64,000 nt of DNA from NCBI GenBank assembly GCA_017472665.1, contig JAFUOS010000013.1, positions 1 to 64,000 of the forward strand, in the 5' to 3' direction. The notes beneath the pieces are model-generated. The model saw nothing but the letters and a program-made list of their open reading frames with translations. It ran no database searches and was not told the DNA's origin. Origin of the DNA: Tyzzerella sp. GTDB lineage: Bacteria; Bacillota; Clostridia; Lachnospirales; Lachnospiraceae. Of the stretch, positions 51,438-60,170 are shown in pieces. The stretch's first letter is position 1, and the number at the start of each line of letters is the position of its first letter. Position numbers and translations under genes: made by a program.

Positions 51438-51931
51438 TGAAAGCATTAGGACACGTTTTTAAATATGGTGACAACGTTGACACAGACGTTATTATCCCAG
51501 CTAGATATTTGAATTCTTTTGATGGAAAAGAATTGGCAAGTCATGCGATGGTTGACATCGATCCTGAGTTTGCAAAGAAAGTACAGCCAGGTGATTTGAT
51601 TGTTGCAAATAAAAACTTTGGATGTGGTTCTTCTAGAGAACATGCTCCATTATGTTTGAAAGAAGCAGGCGTAAGCTGTGTTATTGCAGAAACATTTGCG
51701 AGAATCTTTTACCGTAATGCGATTAACATCGGTCTTCCAATCATTGAATGCCCGGAAGCTGCAAAAGGCATCGAAGCAGGAGATGAAGTGGAAGTAGATT
51801 TCGATAGCGGTAAGATTTACAACAGAACAAAGGGTACAGAATTCCAAGGACAGGCGTTCCCAGAATTCATGCAAAAACTCATCGCGGCTGGCGGACTTGT
51901 AAATTACACTAATAATAAAAGGGGAAAATAA
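51437..51931 (+). CDS. leuD: 3-isopropylmalate dehydratase small subunit
   Basis: 164 residues, the short LeuD type that pairs with the 424-residue LeuC class. It begins [20 protein letters not shown] and contains [20 protein letters not shown] and [18 protein letters not shown] 51437 overlaps the leuC stop (TAATG), so translation is likely coupled. thrC follows directly. Confidence 0.96.
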   Translation: MKALGHVFKYGDNVDTDVIIPARYLNSFDGKELASHAMVDIDPEFAKKVQPGDLIVANKNFGCGSSREHAPLCLKEAGVSCVIAETFARIFYRNAINIGLPIIECPEAAKGIEAGDEVEVDFDSGKIYNRTKGTEFQGQAFPEFMQKLIAAGGLVNYTNNKRGK

Positions 51932-51932
51932 G

Positions 51933-53420
51933 ATGAACCTACTATATAAAAGCACAAGAAATGCAGATAAAACAGTGACAGCTTCCGAAGCGATTTTAAA
52001 GGGATTGGCAGACGATGGTGGATTATTTGTGCCAGTAAATATTCCAAAGTTAGATGTGTCTTTGGATGAACTGAAAGATATGACGTATCAGGAAACAGCA
52101 TATTCAGTTATGAAACAATTTCTTACTGATTTTACAAAAGAAGAACTAGAGAACTGTATTGCAAAAGCATATGATTCTAAATTTGATACAGAAGAAATTG
52201 CACCACTTGTAAAAGTAGATAATACATATTACTTAGAATTATTCCATGGTGCGACCATCGCATTTAAGGATATGGCATTATCCATTCTGCCACATTTATT
52301 AACAACATCTGCCAAGAAAAATAACGTAAAAAATGAAATTGTTATCTTGACGGCAACTTCAGGTGATACCGGAAAAGCAGCATTAGCAGGTTTCGCAGAC
52401 GTAGAAGGCACAAGAATCATCGTATTCTATCCAAAGAATGGTGTCAGCAAAGTACAAGAACTTCAGATGGTAACACAAAAAGGAGCCAATACTTCTGTTG
52501 TTGCGATTCATGGAAACTTTGACTGTGCACAAAGCGGTGTCAAAGCGATTTTTGAAAACAAAGAGTTGGCAAAAGAAATGGACGTTGCCGGTTTCCAATT
52601 CTCATCAGCAAACTCAATTAATATTGGACGTCTGGTTCCACAGATTGTTTACTATGTATATGCATACGCAAAATTATTGCAAAACGAAGAGATTGCAGAA
52701 GGTGAAGAAATCAACGTAGTTGTACCTACTGGAAACTTCGGAAACATTCTGGCAGCATATTTTGCAAAGCAAATGGGTATTCCGATTGCGAAATTAATCT
52801 GTGCATCAAACGAAAACAAAGTATTATTTGATTTCTTCCAGACAGGTGTTTACGACAAAAATAGAGAGTTTATTTTAACAAATTCACCATCTATGGATAT
52901 TTTGATTTCAAGCAACTTGGAACGTTTGATTTATATGATTGCCGGACAAGATGCAGAGAAGAATAGTGAACTCATGCAGGCATTAAAGTCACAGGGCGTT
53001 TATGAATTGACAGAAGATATGAAAGCAAATCTCGGTGACTTCGCTGCTGGTTATGCGACAGAAGCAGAAGTAAAAGAAACAATCGCTGATATCTATAAAG
53101 CGACAGGATATGTAATCGATACACATACAGCAGTTGCTGCAAAAGTGTGCAAAGATTATCAGAAAGAGAGCAAAGACGCAAAGAAAACGGTGATTGCATC
53201 TACGGCGAGCCCATACAAGTTTGCAAGAAGTGTCATGACTTCTATTGATGGAAAATACGATGCATTAGAAGAATTTGACCTGATTGATTCTTTAGAAGTG
53301 GTTTCAAATGTAGCGATTCCAAACGCTGTAGAAGAAATTAGAAATGCGAAGATTCTTCATACCTTAGAATGTGATGCAGATAAGATGGAAGAAACGGTGA
53401 AAGAGATTTTAGGAGTTTAA
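51933..53420 (+). CDS. thrC: Threonine synthase
   Basis: 495 residues, class II-like (long) PLP enzyme converting O-phosphohomoserine to threonine. N-terminal STRNADKTVTASEAILKGLA; PLP lysine in LFHGATIAFKDMALSIL; phosphate site TATSGDTGKAALAGF; VVPTGNFGNILAAYFAKQMG. It starts at 51933, one base after the leuD stop, with RBS AAAAGGGG inside leuD. Threonine feeds isoleucine synthesis, matching the nearby ilv and leu genes. Confidence 0.95.
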   Translation: MNLLYKSTRNADKTVTASEAILKGLADDGGLFVPVNIPKLDVSLDELKDMTYQETAYSVMKQFLTDFTKEELENCIAKAYDSKFDTEEIAPLVKVDNTYYLELFHGATIAFKDMALSILPHLLTTSAKKNNVKNEIVILTATSGDTGKAALAGFADVEGTRIIVFYPKNGVSKVQELQMVTQKGANTSVVAIHGNFDCAQSGVKAIFENKELAKEMDVAGFQFSSANSINIGRLVPQIVYYVYAYAKLLQNEEIAEGEEINVVVPTGNFGNILAAYFAKQMGIPIAKLICASNENKVLFDFFQTGVYDKNREFILTNSPSMDILISSNLERLIYMIAGQDAEKNSELMQALKSQGVYELTEDMKANLGDFAAGYATEAEVKETIADIYKATGYVIDTHTAVAAKVCKDYQKESKDAKKTVIASTASPYKFARSVMTSIDGKYDALEEFDLIDSLEVVSNVAIPNAVEEIRNAKILHTLECDADKMEETVKEILGV

Positions 53421-53423
53421 TCC

Positions 53424-53828
53424 ATGATTTCACAGCGAGAATTATTGAAACGGGCGATAGAAGCAAGAAAAAAAGCCTATTGCCCTTATTCTGGATTTGC
53501 AGTAGGAGCAGCCCTCCTCTGCAACGATGGAAGTGTTTATACCGGATGTAATATTGAAAACGCTTCTTATTCGCCGACGAACTGTGCAGAGCGCACGGCG
53601 TTTTTCAAAGCTGTCTCAGAAGGAAAGCGAGAGTTTCTTGCGATTGCAATTGCAGGAGGCAGGAAAGAGGCGAAAGAGTTAGAGGCTTGTTATCCTTGCG
53701 GTGTGTGCCGTCAGGTGATGTCTGAGTTTTGCGATGCCGAGCAGTTTGAGGTGATTTGTGGTGTATCCGAGGACACTTTGGAAGTGTTTAAATTAAAGGA
53801 ATTGCTTCCCAAAAACTTCATTTTATAA
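53424..53828 (+). CDS. cdd: Cytidine deaminase
   Basis: 134 residues. Zinc site: Cys in NCAERTAFFKAVSEG with catalytic Glu, and YPCGVCRQVMSEF with the other two cysteines. YCPYSGFAVGAALL and GCNIENASYSPT are substrate motifs. It converts cytidine/deoxycytidine to uridine/deoxyuridine in salvage. It lies 3 bp after thrC, so it is probably in the same transcript, though pathways differ. Confidence 0.95.
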   Translation: MISQRELLKRAIEARKKAYCPYSGFAVGAALLCNDGSVYTGCNIENASYSPTNCAERTAFFKAVSEGKREFLAIAIAGGRKEAKELEACYPCGVCRQVMSEFCDAEQFEVICGVSEDTLEVFKLKELLPKNFIL

Positions 53829-53886
53829 ACATTTCAAAAAGATAGTGAAAAAATTAACAAAATATGGTTTTTTTCATGTGAAAATA

Positions 53887-53916
53887 TTGACGAAGGCAAC
53901 TGGTATCTAGTATAAT
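53887..53916 (+). promoter_or_regulatory. Promoter of pckA
   Basis: TTGACG (53887-53892), 18-bp spacer, TATAAT (53911-53916), 63 bp before the pckA start. Confidence 0.7.
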
Positions 53917-53979
53917 AAGGAACGGTAAGTTGCTCGAAGTAAGTAATTTATTAATACATAAAGAAAGAGGTAGATAAAG

Positions 53980-55584
53980 ATGTCACAAATCAATTTAGAA
54001 AAGTATGGTATTACTGGAACTACTGAAATCGTATACAATCCTTCTTACGAAGTATTATTCGAAGAAGAAACAAAAGAAGGTTTAGTAGGCTACGAAGTAG
54101 GACAAGAAAGCGAACTCGGTGCTGTTAACGTTATGACAGGTATCTATACTGGTCGTTCTCCTAAAGATAAATATATCGTTATGGATGAAAATTCAAAAGA
54201 CACAGTATGGTGGACTTCAGATGAATATAAAAACGATAACCACCCAATTTCAGAAGAAGTATGGGCAGAATTAAAAGAACTTGCTAAAAAAGAACTTTCT
54301 AACAAGAGATTATTTGTTGTAGATGCATTCTGTGGTGCTAATGCAGACACAAGAATGGCAATCCGTTTCGTTGTAGAAGTAGCTTGGCAAGCACACTTTG
54401 TTAAAAACATGTTCATTCAACCAACAGCTGAAGAACTTGAAAACTTTGAACCAGATTTCGTAGTATACAACGCTTCAAAAGCAAAAGTTGAAAACTACAA
54501 AGAATTAGGTCTTAATTCAGAAACAGCTGTAGCATTCAACATCACAAGCAAAGAACAAGTTATCATTAACACATGGTACGGCGGAGAAATGAAAAAAGGT
54601 ATGTTCTCTATGATGAACTACTACTTACCATTAAAAGGTATCGCTTCAATGCACTGTTCAGCAAACACAGATATGAACGGTGAAAATACAGCTATTTTCT
54701 TCGGTCTTTCAGGAACAGGTAAAACAACATTATCTACAGATCCAAAACGTCTTCTTATCGGTGATGACGAACACGGATGGGATGATGAAGGTGTATTCAA
54801 CTTCGAAGGCGGATGCTATGCAAAAGTTATCAACCTTGATAAAGAATCTGAACCAGACATCTACAATGCAATCAAACGTAACGCATTATTAGAAAACGTT
54901 ACATTAGATGCAGAAGGAAAGATTGATTTCGCTGATGGTAGTGTTACAGAAAATACTCGTGTATCATACCCAATCAATCATATTGAAAACATCGTACGTC
55001 CAGTTTCAGCAGCACCTGCAGCAAAGAATGTAATCTTCCTTTCAGCAGATGCATTTGGAGTACTTCCTCCAGTGTCAATCTTGACACCAGAACAAACAAA
55101 ATACTACTTCTTATCTGGATTTACAGCAAAACTTGCTGGTACAGAACGTGGTATTACAGAACCAACACCAACATTCTCAGCATGCTTCGGTCAAGCATTC
55201 TTGGAATTACATCCAACAAAATATGCTGAAGAATTAGTTAAGAAAATGGAAGCAAATGGTTCAAAAGCATACTTAGTAAACACAGGATGGAATGGTACAG
55301 GAAAACGTATCTCTATCAAAGATACACGTGGTATCATCGATGCAATCCTTGATGGATCAATTGAAAAAGCTGCTACAAAATCTATTCCATACTTCAACTT
55401 CGAAGTTCCAACAGAGCTTCCAGGAGTAGACACAAATATTCTTGATCCTCGTAACACATATGCTGATGCAGCTGAATGGGAAACAAAAGCAAAAGACCTT
55501 GCTTCTCGTTTCGTTAAGAACTTCGCTAAATATGAAGGAAATGAAGCTGGTAAAGCATTAGTAAGTGCAGGTCCACAATTATAA
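53980..55584 (+). CDS. pckA: Phosphoenolpyruvate carboxykinase (ATP)
   Basis: 534 residues, ATP-type. Walker A-like [11 protein letters not shown] (Gly242-Lys248), [11 protein letters not shown] (kinase-2), [10 protein letters not shown] and [13 protein letters not shown] substrate loops, [17 protein letters not shown]. It interconverts oxaloacetate and PEP; in gut anaerobes it often runs toward oxaloacetate for succinate production or anaplerosis. Codon choice is strongly biased toward AAA/GAA/TTC-type favoured codons, suggesting high expression. It has its own promoter and a perfect terminator. Confidence 0.97.
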   Translation: MSQINLEKYGITGTTEIVYNPSYEVLFEEETKEGLVGYEVGQESELGAVNVMTGIYTGRSPKDKYIVMDENSKDTVWWTSDEYKNDNHPISEEVWAELKELAKKELSNKRLFVVDAFCGANADTRMAIRFVVEVAWQAHFVKNMFIQPTAEELENFEPDFVVYNASKAKVENYKELGLNSETAVAFNITSKEQVIINTWYGGEMKKGMFSMMNYYLPLKGIASMHCSANTDMNGENTAIFFGLSGTGKTTLSTDPKRLLIGDDEHGWDDEGVFNFEGGCYAKVINLDKESEPDIYNAIKRNALLENVTLDAEGKIDFADGSVTENTRVSYPINHIENIVRPVSAAPAAKNVIFLSADAFGVLPPVSILTPEQTKYYFLSGFTAKLAGTERGITEPTPTFSACFGQAFLELHPTKYAEELVKKMEANGSKAYLVNTGWNGTGKRISIKDTRGIIDAILDGSIEKAATKSIPYFNFEVPTELPGVDTNILDPRNTYADAAEWETKAKDLASRFVKNFAKYEGNEAGKALVSAGPQL

Positions 55585-55601
55585 TTTGATTCTTAAAATT
55601 G

Positions 55602-55628
55602 GGAGAAGGTGAAAACCTTCTCCTTTTT
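55602..55628 (+). terminator. Rho-independent terminator after pckA
   Basis: GGAGAAGGT (55602-55610), GAAA loop, ACCTTCTCC (55615-55623), TTTTT. Confidence 0.92.
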
Positions 55629-55635
55629 GTTGGTT

Positions 55636-55978
55636 AAATTTGGATTTGACGATGTGATTGCCGTAGGCAATAGGCAATGCAAATTGCCGTCTTTCGAAGA
55701 AAGCACAGCGTCAACGAGGGAAAATCGAAGATTTTCTCGAGTCTGGAGAGTTCATATACCCGCACGAAGAAATTAAGATATATCCTTTGCTCCAACGCTC
55801 CATTGACTCCGACTAGTCTAGTATCCGTAAGGCTCTGAGCTAGTCGTCGTGAGGGACTCCTACCTCACAGCCTAACGGCTACACAACGGATTCTCCGTCA
55901 ATTCCACTTAACTTCCGCTTCAGGATATATCTTAATTTCTTTCGTGAACTTTTAAAAGACCTCGACAAATCAAAATTT
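55636..55978. repeat. Dispersed MITE-like repeat, copy E, with nested hairpin array
   Basis: 343 bp, ends AAATTTGGATTTGACGA (55636-55652) and the complementary TCGACAAATCAAAATTT. The core AAGAAATTAAGATATATCC (55767-55785) faces its complement at 55922-55941. The 176-bp core module is 98 percent identical to copy D in the opposite orientation. Compared with copy A, about 95 bp are inserted after GACGA: a run of hairpins ATTGCC-GTA-GGCAAT, GGCAAT-GCAA-ATTGCC, CTTTC-GAA-GAAAG and GAAAATC-GAA-GATTTTC (55656-55737). No ORF. Confidence 0.82.
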
Positions 55979-56047
55979 ATGGAAATAAAAATTCCAGTTT
56001 ATTCATGGTATGGAAAATGCTTTATTGGAATATTATATTGGTAGAGG

Positions 56048-56076
56048 TTGAAAACATTTCGACAATGTTTTATAAT
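56048..56076 (+). promoter_or_regulatory. Promoter of the 6S-like RNA
   Basis: TTGAAA (56048-56053), 17-bp spacer, perfect TATAAT (56071-56076), with no protein gene downstream for 450 bp. Confidence 0.8.
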
Positions 56077-56082
56077 AGAGTC

Positions 56083-56262
56083 AGTTAAAGAACCTGGAAT
56101 GTGCGATACTTCCGATATTTTGAACCTACAGTACTTTAAACGGGATTCCTACATCTCTGTAATATGTCAGGCCTCCAATATGTAGTGGAAGACAGAAAAG
56201 CAGATGCGGTTACCCACCTAGCGATAGCTAGGAGTCAAAATACGGAAAACGGCATTTTGGGG
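56083..56262 (+). ncRNA. ssrS: 6S RNA (SsrS) candidate
   Basis: About 180 nt after a strong promoter. A closing stem pairs CCGATATTTTGA near the 5' side with TCAAAATACGG near the 3' side. A long internal region includes GCATCTC-like pairing (CATCTCTG with AAGCAGATG) and open strands, and a perfect 3' hairpin CCTAGC-GATA-GCTAGG follows CACCTAGC...GGAGTC. Size, single elongated-hairpin form and motif order resemble clostridial 6S RNAs, which bind sigma-A RNA polymerase in stationary phase. Ends are approximate and identification is from pattern memory, not a covariance search. Confidence 0.68.
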
Positions 56263-56291
56263 GATAAGAGAAATATGTACGAAAGAAAAGG

Positions 56292-56316
56292 GCAGTTGCG
56301 AGAGCAACTGCTTTTT
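56292..56316 (+). terminator. Rho-independent terminator downstream of the 6S-like RNA
   Basis: GCAGTTGC (56292-56299), GAGA-type loop, GCAACTGC (56304-56311), TTTTT. It probably ends a slightly longer precursor. Confidence 0.85.
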
Positions 56317-56366
56317 GCTGTATATCTGTTAGTTTGATAATTACGGTATGGTTGCAAAAATTCACC

Positions 56367-56424
56367 TTCACACCATAATTTATATCTACATTCAGGGGTC
56401 TTATAAAATCATTTATGGTGTGAA
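56367..56424. repeat. Inverted repeat before spoIID-like gene
   Basis: TTCACACCATAA (56367-56378) and its exact complement TTATGGTGTGAA (56413-56424), 34 bp apart, in otherwise featureless AT-rich DNA (56317-56529). No T run follows, so it is not a standard terminator. A -10-like TATAAT occurs at 56496-56501 with a weak -35 (TTCTTT). Confidence 0.45.
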
Positions 56425-56529
56425 AATTATATTTGGAAAAAGCACATCGTAAATGTCAGAATTTAATTGTGTTCTTTATCATTCTGATTGTGCATATAAT
56501 GAAAAAAAGTATGGACAAGAGACTAAACA

Positions 56530-57828
56530 TTGAGAAAAAAGGACATTTATATCGTGGCAGCAGTGCTCCTTGCAGCACTATTTATTGTAACGTTATTTCG
56601 CATATTATTTGAAAACCAAGGAGAAAGACAGAAGATAAAAGAATCTGAACTTCCCAAGATAGAAAAAAACTTAACAAATGATTCAGAAGCCATTCGAGTT
56701 GTCATAAAGACAAATGGTTTTGCCCAGATTGCGCATCCAGAAGTGCAATTGCAGGCAGAATCGGGATTAAAGATTTCTTATGGCGACATAGTGACGGAAT
56801 GCGAAGCAGATCAAATCGTTACCATCTCACCTGGAGACGAGCGGTTTCAAGCAGGAACGATTCGGGTGGACAGTCGAAATGATGGGGAAAAAATTACGAT
56901 TGCTTCTTTACAGAGAGGTTATGGTGCGCCTTCCTATCGTGGGAAACTAGAATTGTTCCAAACCTCAGAGGGGATTGTAATTGTCAATGAACTTTTGTTG
57001 GAGGAATACTTATATGCAGTTGTTCCAAGTGAAATGCCAGCATCATACGAATTAGAAGCCTTAAAAGCGCAGGCAGTATGTGCGAGAAGTTATGCTTATA
57101 ATCAAAGCAGAGACTATGCTTATCCAGAGTATCAAGCGCACGTGGATGACAGTACTTCATTTCAAGTTTATGGAAATTCAGCAGAGCAGGAGAGCACCAT
57201 TCGTGCGGTGAATGAAACTTGTGGCGAAAAAGTGTGGTATTGCGAACAAGTGGCAACGACATATTATTATTCTACATCTTGTGGAAAATCGGCTAGTATC
57301 ACAGCGTGGGGAAGTGGTTTAAATGAGTCGAACCAATATCTTCAAAGCATCGAGATATGTAATGAAAAAGGAGAGGCATACGAAGCAACGTTGCCGTGGT
57401 ATCGTTGGATAGCAACTGTGCCAGAGCAGACAATGTCGGATTTGATAGAGTTAAATACGAAAACTGAGATAGGAAATTTGCTGGCTTTAACGATTACAAA
57501 GACTGGTGATGGCGGAATTGTGCAAGAGATTACGGCAGTTGGTACTACGGGCAAAGTCATAGTGGAAACGGAAAATAAAATCCGCAGTGCTCTAGGCGGA
57601 AGCGGCTATACCATTGAAAAACAGGATGGTAAAATTGTTAATAGTTCCAAATTATTACCGAGTGCGTTCTTTACCGTTGAGAAACAAAATGGGAATTACG
57701 TTATTCGCGGCGGTGGTTATGGTCATGGAATTGGAATGAGCCAGAACGGAGCGAATGAGATGGCAAAACAAGGAAAGAATTATCAGCAGATTTTGACAAC
57801 ATTCTACACAGGAGTGACAGTGAAATGA
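56530..57828 (+). CDS. spoIID: SpoIID/LytB-domain protein
   Basis: 432 residues. One N-terminal membrane helix (IYIVAAVLLAALFIVTLFRI), an extracytoplasmic domain, and the SpoIID lytic transglycosylase-like domain with YAVVPSEMPASYELEALKAQ (catalytic Glu168), TSCGKSASITAWG, and the C-terminal GGGYGHGIGMSQNGANEMA. SpoIID trims denuded glycan during engulfment with SpoIIP/SpoIIM. The length and late GHGIGMSQ motif fit both true SpoIID and its paralogues. The start is TTG 56530 with only a weak RBS, so the N-terminus is tentative. Confidence 0.83.
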   Translation: MRKKDIYIVAAVLLAALFIVTLFRILFENQGERQKIKESELPKIEKNLTNDSEAIRVVIKTNGFAQIAHPEVQLQAESGLKISYGDIVTECEADQIVTISPGDERFQAGTIRVDSRNDGEKITIASLQRGYGAPSYRGKLELFQTSEGIVIVNELLLEEYLYAVVPSEMPASYELEALKAQAVCARSYAYNQSRDYAYPEYQAHVDDSTSFQVYGNSAEQESTIRAVNETCGEKVWYCEQVATTYYYSTSCGKSASITAWGSGLNESNQYLQSIEICNEKGEAYEATLPWYRWIATVPEQTMSDLIELNTKTEIGNLLALTITKTGDGGIVQEITAVGTTGKVIVETENKIRSALGGSGYTIEKQDGKIVNSSKLLPSAFFTVEKQNGNYVIRGGGYGHGIGMSQNGANEMAKQGKNYQQILTTFYTGVTVK

Positions 57829-57879
57829 TGTGTAACAGGATGACTGAATCAAGTAGAGACTTAGAATCGGGGCAAAACC

Positions 57880-57908
57880 TTTACGAAATGGGAAAAAAGT
57901 GGTATGAT
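57880..57908 (+). promoter_or_regulatory. Promoter of the yihY-like gene
   Basis: TTTACG (57880-57885), 17-bp spacer ending TGG, TATGAT (57903-57908), 31 bp before the start codon. Confidence 0.6.
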
Positions 57909-57938
57909 TGCATAAGATTAAAAATGTGAGGAACTTTT

Positions 57939-58760
57939 ATGAAAGCATTTTTTGGAAAGATTTTTAAATTCATAGATAAATTGGCAGAAGACCATGTGGG
58001 AGCTTATGCGGCACAGTCAGCATTCTTTTTGGTGCTCTCTTTGATTCCAATTATCCTGCTCCTTTTGACTTTAGTACAATATACGCCAGTGACAAAGGCT
58101 GATGTGATGACGGCAGCATATGAAGTGTTCCCAACTTCGATTCGAACGACTATTGTATCCATCATTAATGAAGTATACAATCAGTCGAGAGCGATAATCC
58201 CAGTGACTGCTTTGGTTGCTATCTGGTCGGCTGGACGCGGAACCATGGCCATTACCAATGGACTCAACTGTATTCATAGGCAGACAGAGACGCGAAATTA
58301 CTTTGTGCTTCGTTTTCGAGCTGCGTTTTATACAGTGTTATTGATTGTTGCAATTGTACTGTGTCTGTTACTTTTAGGTTTTGGTAACAGTATCAGTTTG
58401 CTAATCAACCAATATGTACCAGTGCTTCGTTATGTTACAGAATTTATTATTGAGATCCGCACAGCTACCATTATCTGTGTGCTGACAATCTTTACCGCAT
58501 GTGTGTATCGCTTTTTGCCGAACTATCGGAGAAAATTCAGATTTCAACTGCCGGGGGCGATTTTCACTGCATTTGGATGGGCAGCAGCATCCTTCTTGAT
58601 TTCAATTTATATGGACATTTTTAAAGGATTTTCCAATATGTACGGAAGTCTTACGACCATTGTGTTGATTATGTTGTGGTTTTATTTCTGTATGTATATC
58701 CTGCTGATTGGCGGAGAAATCAATGTTTTGGTCGAGGAACAACTTGACAACCCGAATTAA
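57939..58760 (+). CDS. YihY/BrkB-family membrane protein
   Basis: 273 residues with six membrane helices and the family signatures AAQSAFFLVLSLIPIILLLL, WSAGRGTMAITNGLN, GFGWAAASFLISIYM-like stretch and SNMYGSLTTIVLIMLWFYF. Once called RNase BN; that activity belongs to another protein, and the molecular function is unknown. RBS GAGGAAC precedes ATG 57939. The pheS promoter overlaps its last codons. Confidence 0.87.
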   Translation: MKAFFGKIFKFIDKLAEDHVGAYAAQSAFFLVLSLIPIILLLLTLVQYTPVTKADVMTAAYEVFPTSIRTTIVSIINEVYNQSRAIIPVTALVAIWSAGRGTMAITNGLNCIHRQTETRNYFVLRFRAAFYTVLLIVAIVLCLLLLGFGNSISLLINQYVPVLRYVTEFIIEIRTATIICVLTIFTACVYRFLPNYRRKFRFQLPGAIFTAFGWAAASFLISIYMDIFKGFSNMYGSLTTIVLIMLWFYFCMYILLIGGEINVLVEEQLDNPN

Positions 58761-58771
58761 TATGTTAAAAT
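58744..58771 (+). promoter_or_regulatory. Promoter of the T-box-pheST transcript
   Basis: TTGACA (58744-58749), 16-bp spacer ending TGT, TAAAAT (58766-58771), overlapping the end of the yihY-like gene. Confidence 0.65.
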
Positions 58772-58777
58772 GGAATG

Positions 58778-59050
58778 GTATATGAATATTAAAAAGCAAT
58801 GAACGTGTTTAGTAGTGCACTATTTTCCAACAGAGAGAGGAAATCATCGGCTGTAAGTTTCCTTTGGTTCAGATAGGAATCGAATTTCGCACGGGAGCTG
58901 TATCTTTGAAACTGGATTTTATCATGGAGAGACAGACAAGTAGGAGATATCGGATGCTGCACGTTACGCAGTCCGAGTGTTCGGCGCAAGCTGAAAATTA
59001 GGGTGGTACCGCGATTAACCTCGTCCCTTTATTGGGGACGGGGATTTTTT
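58778..59050 (+). promoter_or_regulatory. T-box riboswitch (Phe) controlling pheST
   Basis: Leader with stem I (AGAGAGGAAATCATCGGCTG region), likely specifier codon TTC at 58886-58888 (Phe, inferred from the downstream gene and position), and the invariant T-box AGGGTGGTACCGCG at 59000-59013. The attenuator follows: CCTCGTCCC (59019-59027) pairs with GGGACGGGG (59035-59043), then ATTTTTT. Uncharged tRNA-Phe would stabilise the antiterminator and permit pheST transcription. Confidence 0.93.
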
Positions 59051-59141
59051 ATTTCACTGGAAAATCTTCGCCAGAATATGTTCCATGTGAAAGCTAACAC
59101 TCCACAAGGAGTGCATATAAAAAGATAGGAGAAATGAAAAA

Positions 59142-60158
59142 ATGAGTATGGAAACAATCAAAACTGAATGTCAAGCAGAATTGAATTTAGTGGAAGATGC
59201 GAAACAACTTGCAGATTTCTGGGCAAAGTACCTTGGCAAAGGCGGAGAAGTTCAGAAATTAATGAGCGGCATTAAAAATGTGCCAAACGAAGAAAAGAAG
59301 GCATACGGCCAGGCCGTAAACCAAGTAAAAACATGGGTGCAGAGCTTATATGACGAAAAAAAGGCTGAAATCGACAAAAAAGCCATGTTGGCTCGTTATG
59401 AAGATGAAAAAGTGGATGTAACCCTTCCTGTAAAAGAAACAGCAGCAGGAAATCTTCACCCACTCACCAGTATTAAAAACGAAATTATCAACGTATTCGT
59501 AGGAATGGGCTTCGATGTATTTGAAGGACCAGAAATCGAAGATGATGACCACAACTTTACAAGATTAAACGTATTAAAAGATCACCCATCCAGAGATATG
59601 CAGGATACATTCTGGTTAACAGAAGATTTATTACTTCGTACCCATACATCACCAGGACAGATTCGTGTGATGGATGCCCAAAAACCACCAATTAAGGTGC
59701 TTGTGCCAGGTAAAGTATTCCGTTCTGACAGTGATGCAACCCATTCACCAATGTTCAGCCAGATGGAAGGCTTAGTAGTAGACAAACATATCACGCTTTG
59801 CGATTTACAGGGAATGTTAGACCAGTTTGTAAAAGCACTCTTCTCTGATGAAGCAAAGACCAGACTTCGTCCATCTTACTTCCCATTTACAGAACCTTCT
59901 GTAGAAGTAGATGTAAGCTGCTTCAAATGCGGCGGCAAAGGCTGCTCACTTTGCAAAGGAACAGGCTGGATTGAAGTATTAGGCGGCGGAATTGTAAACA
60001 ACAAAGTATTAGAAAACTGTGGAATCGATTCTTCCAAATATTCAGGACTTGCATTCGGTATTGGTATCGAGCGTATCGCAATGCTGAAATATGGAATCAA
60101 CCATATGGGCAAATTATTTGAAAATGACATCGAATTCTTAAAACAATTCAAAGCATAG
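59142..60158 (+). CDS. pheS: Phenylalanyl-tRNA synthetase alpha subunit
   Basis: 338 residues. N-terminal coiled-coil for tRNA binding, class II core with [19 protein letters not shown], motif 2 area [19 protein letters not shown], the cysteine-rich [19 protein letters not shown] that replaces simple sequence in many Firmicute PheS, and motif 3 [22 protein letters not shown], 10 nt upstream, supports ATG 59142. pheT follows after 12 bp. Under T-box control. Confidence 0.97.
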   Translation: MSMETIKTECQAELNLVEDAKQLADFWAKYLGKGGEVQKLMSGIKNVPNEEKKAYGQAVNQVKTWVQSLYDEKKAEIDKKAMLARYEDEKVDVTLPVKETAAGNLHPLTSIKNEIINVFVGMGFDVFEGPEIEDDDHNFTRLNVLKDHPSRDMQDTFWLTEDLLLRTHTSPGQIRVMDAQKPPIKVLVPGKVFRSDSDATHSPMFSQMEGLVVDKHITLCDLQGMLDQFVKALFSDEAKTRLRPSYFPFTEPSVEVDVSCFKCGGKGCSLCKGTGWIEVLGGGIVNNKVLENCGIDSSKYSGLAFGIGIERIAMLKYGINHMGKLFENDIEFLKQFKA

Positions 60159-60170
60159 TCGGAGGGTATT

